Positions 63,175 through 64,000 of a DNA stretch of 64,000 nt are shown here, one piece after another. Made by a program: the position numbers and the translations under genes. This DNA comes from Nitratireductor luteus. Its GTDB lineage: Bacteria > Pseudomonadota > Alphaproteobacteria > Rhizobiales > Rhizobiaceae. Location of the stretch: the NCBI RefSeq assembly GCF_026162365.1, contig NZ_JAOANW010000010.1:1-64000 (forward strand), in the 5' to 3' direction. Each line of letters opens with the position of its first letter. Within the stretch, counting starts at the first letter, position 1. The notes beneath the pieces are model-generated. The model saw only the letters and a program-made list of their open reading frames with translations, had not been told where the DNA came from and ran no database searches.

Positions 63175-64000
63175 TCACACTATTCCGCAGGCCCGGATCA
63201 GCTTCAGAAGACGCGGGAGCGACGGCCGCTTATTCATCGCGCAATAGGTCTGGCGGCATTCGCCCCCATAGCTTTCCTTGTGCCTGGCTAGTGACTGGGT
63301 GGGATAAACGAAACGCTGGGCAAGGGCGTTGGTATGGAGCAGGCGGAAAGCGCGCTTGGTAAGCCAGTCCTTGGGGAAGTCCTTTTCGTCGATACGGTGA
63401 AAAGGCATTAGGCCAAGATAGAGGCGAGGCACGCCTTCCGCCTTGAAGGCTTCGATGGCGCGCCTCACGAGGAAATAAGCGGCCAGCGGATCGGCATCGG
63501 GCAGCCAGCGGCGTGTAGCCGACAGATAGCCGGTCAGTTTGCCTTCACGGTACAGCGGATCGAAGAACGCAAAGGCGACGGGTCTGCCGCCACTGTCGAG
63601 AAGAAAAAACTTGCGGACCTCCGGCTCATCCACCAGTTGGACCGGTCGCACGAGGAAGGAGAGTTCCCGCCTGCTGGTCGTGCGGGTGCGGCGCCAGCCT
63701 AGTGATATTGCGCGGAGATCGCTTGGATCGAGCGCCGAAGGCGGCAGTTCGGCCACGTGATGTCCTGTGCGAAAAAAGCGGTTGGTCGCCGTGCGGAAGC
63801 TGCGCTTCCTTGGGCCCGCGAAATCGTATGCCTCAAGATCGAGCCAGCTTTCCACCCCGAGCTCGTTGACGGAAAAGCCTCGCTGCGCAAGCAGCGAAGC
63901 CATGTCGCGTGACATCTGCCAGAACGTCACATCCTGCTTGGCGGTAACAAAGGCGTCGATAAGCCCGGGCCATTGCTCGCGCGGTCCAAGCGGATCCCCC
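63175..64000 (-). CDS. MprF/LpiA-type lysyl-phosphatidylglycerol synthase, C-terminal part (cut by window)
   Basis: The last 275 or so codons of a gene that runs past the window end. The reading frame is open to base 64000 without a stop, and residues upstream of the GTG at 63930 (GPREQWPGLIDAF) continue the family pattern, so that GTG is internal. The piece is a DUF2156 domain: LEAYDFAGPRKRSFRTATNRFF, RRELSFLVRPVQLVDEPEVR, YLSATRRWLPDADPLAAYFLV, LGLMPFHRI. In MprF/LpiA this domain transfers lysine or alanine from aminoacyl-tRNA to phosphatidylglycerol, changing membrane charge. The membrane part would lie outside the window. Confidence 0.8.
   Translation of the reverse strand, partial: GDPLGPREQWPGLIDAFVTAKQDVTFWQMSRDMASLLAQRGFSVNELGVESWLDLEAYDFAGPRKRSFRTATNRFFRTGHHVAELPPSALDPSDLRAISLGWRRTRTTSRRELSFLVRPVQLVDEPEVRKFFLLDSGGRPVAFAFFDPLYREGKLTGYLSATRRWLPDADPLAAYFLVRRAIEAFKAEGVPRLYLGLMPFHRIDEKDFPKDWLTKRAFRLLHTNALAQRFVYPTQSLARHKESYGGECRQTYCAMNKRPSLPRLLKLIRACGIV

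Overview
The window is a gene-dense, GC-rich alphaproteobacterial chromosome segment, most likely from the order Hyphomicrobiales (Rhizobiales), Phyllobacteriaceae/Brucella-like. Pointers are a Brucella Omp10-type lipoprotein, homospermidine synthase, CpdR, DctB/DctD with a TRAP dicarboxylate transporter, an alpha-r8/MmgR-type small RNA, a ROSE-like heat-shock leader and CtrA-type motifs. No insertion sequence, prophage block, CRISPR array or rRNA operon was seen. About 55 protein genes, one tRNA and one small RNA are supported.

Layout. 0.1-9 kb (minus): SLC13-type transporter, then dctB-dctD-dctP-dctQ-dctM, a two-component-controlled TRAP dicarboxylate uptake locus. 9-11.6 kb (minus): modABC molybdate importer. 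11.7-21 kb: DUF533 protein, tRNA hydroxylase TrhO, phage-type muramidase, KDPG aldolase with a clear terminator, a DUF882/YcbK cell-wall protein, a sigma54 response regulator without a partner kinase, and oligoendopeptidase F. 21-30.4 kb (plus): pabB, homospermidine synthase, Omp10-like lipoprotein, PaaK-like ligase with a degenerate P-loop, 5'-nucleotidase fused to LysM, hemH, and a stomatin/NfeD pair. 30.4-36.8 kb: envelope genes (kdsD, beta-barrel protein, galU, MltB-type transglycosylase, degenerate SGNH protein). 36.8-43.3 kb (minus): glutamate synthase gltB-small ORF-gltD. 43.8-47.7 kb (plus): threonine-aldolase-like gene, then a four-gene bufferin operon (DUF2282 precursor, MNIO/DUF692, DUF2063, DoxX) closed by a terminator. 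47.7-54.5 kb: hsp20 with heat-shock control, alpha/beta hydrolase, hisN, small RNA, N-formylglutamate amidohydrolase, cpdR, tRNA-Val(GAC), cupin-queF, two small unknown genes, pcm. 54.9-64 kb: RND efflux adaptor/pump, two SDR genes flanking a MaoC hydratase, an EamA transporter, a relic of a PhnB-like gene, and the 3' part of an MprF/LpiA-type gene cut by the window edge.

The most notable items are the bufferin operon, a MNIO-modified copper-binding peptide system; the small RNA at about 50.42-50.50 kb carrying the 10-mer UUUCCUCCCU between hairpins; and the RpoH promoter plus RNA-thermometer arrangement of hsp20. The bufferin and alpha-r8 families are already known, so they are new loci rather than new systems. 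Less explained are a 27-bp near-perfect palindrome before the aldolase gene, a 51-residue membrane protein inside the glt operon, and several enzymes with altered catalytic motifs.
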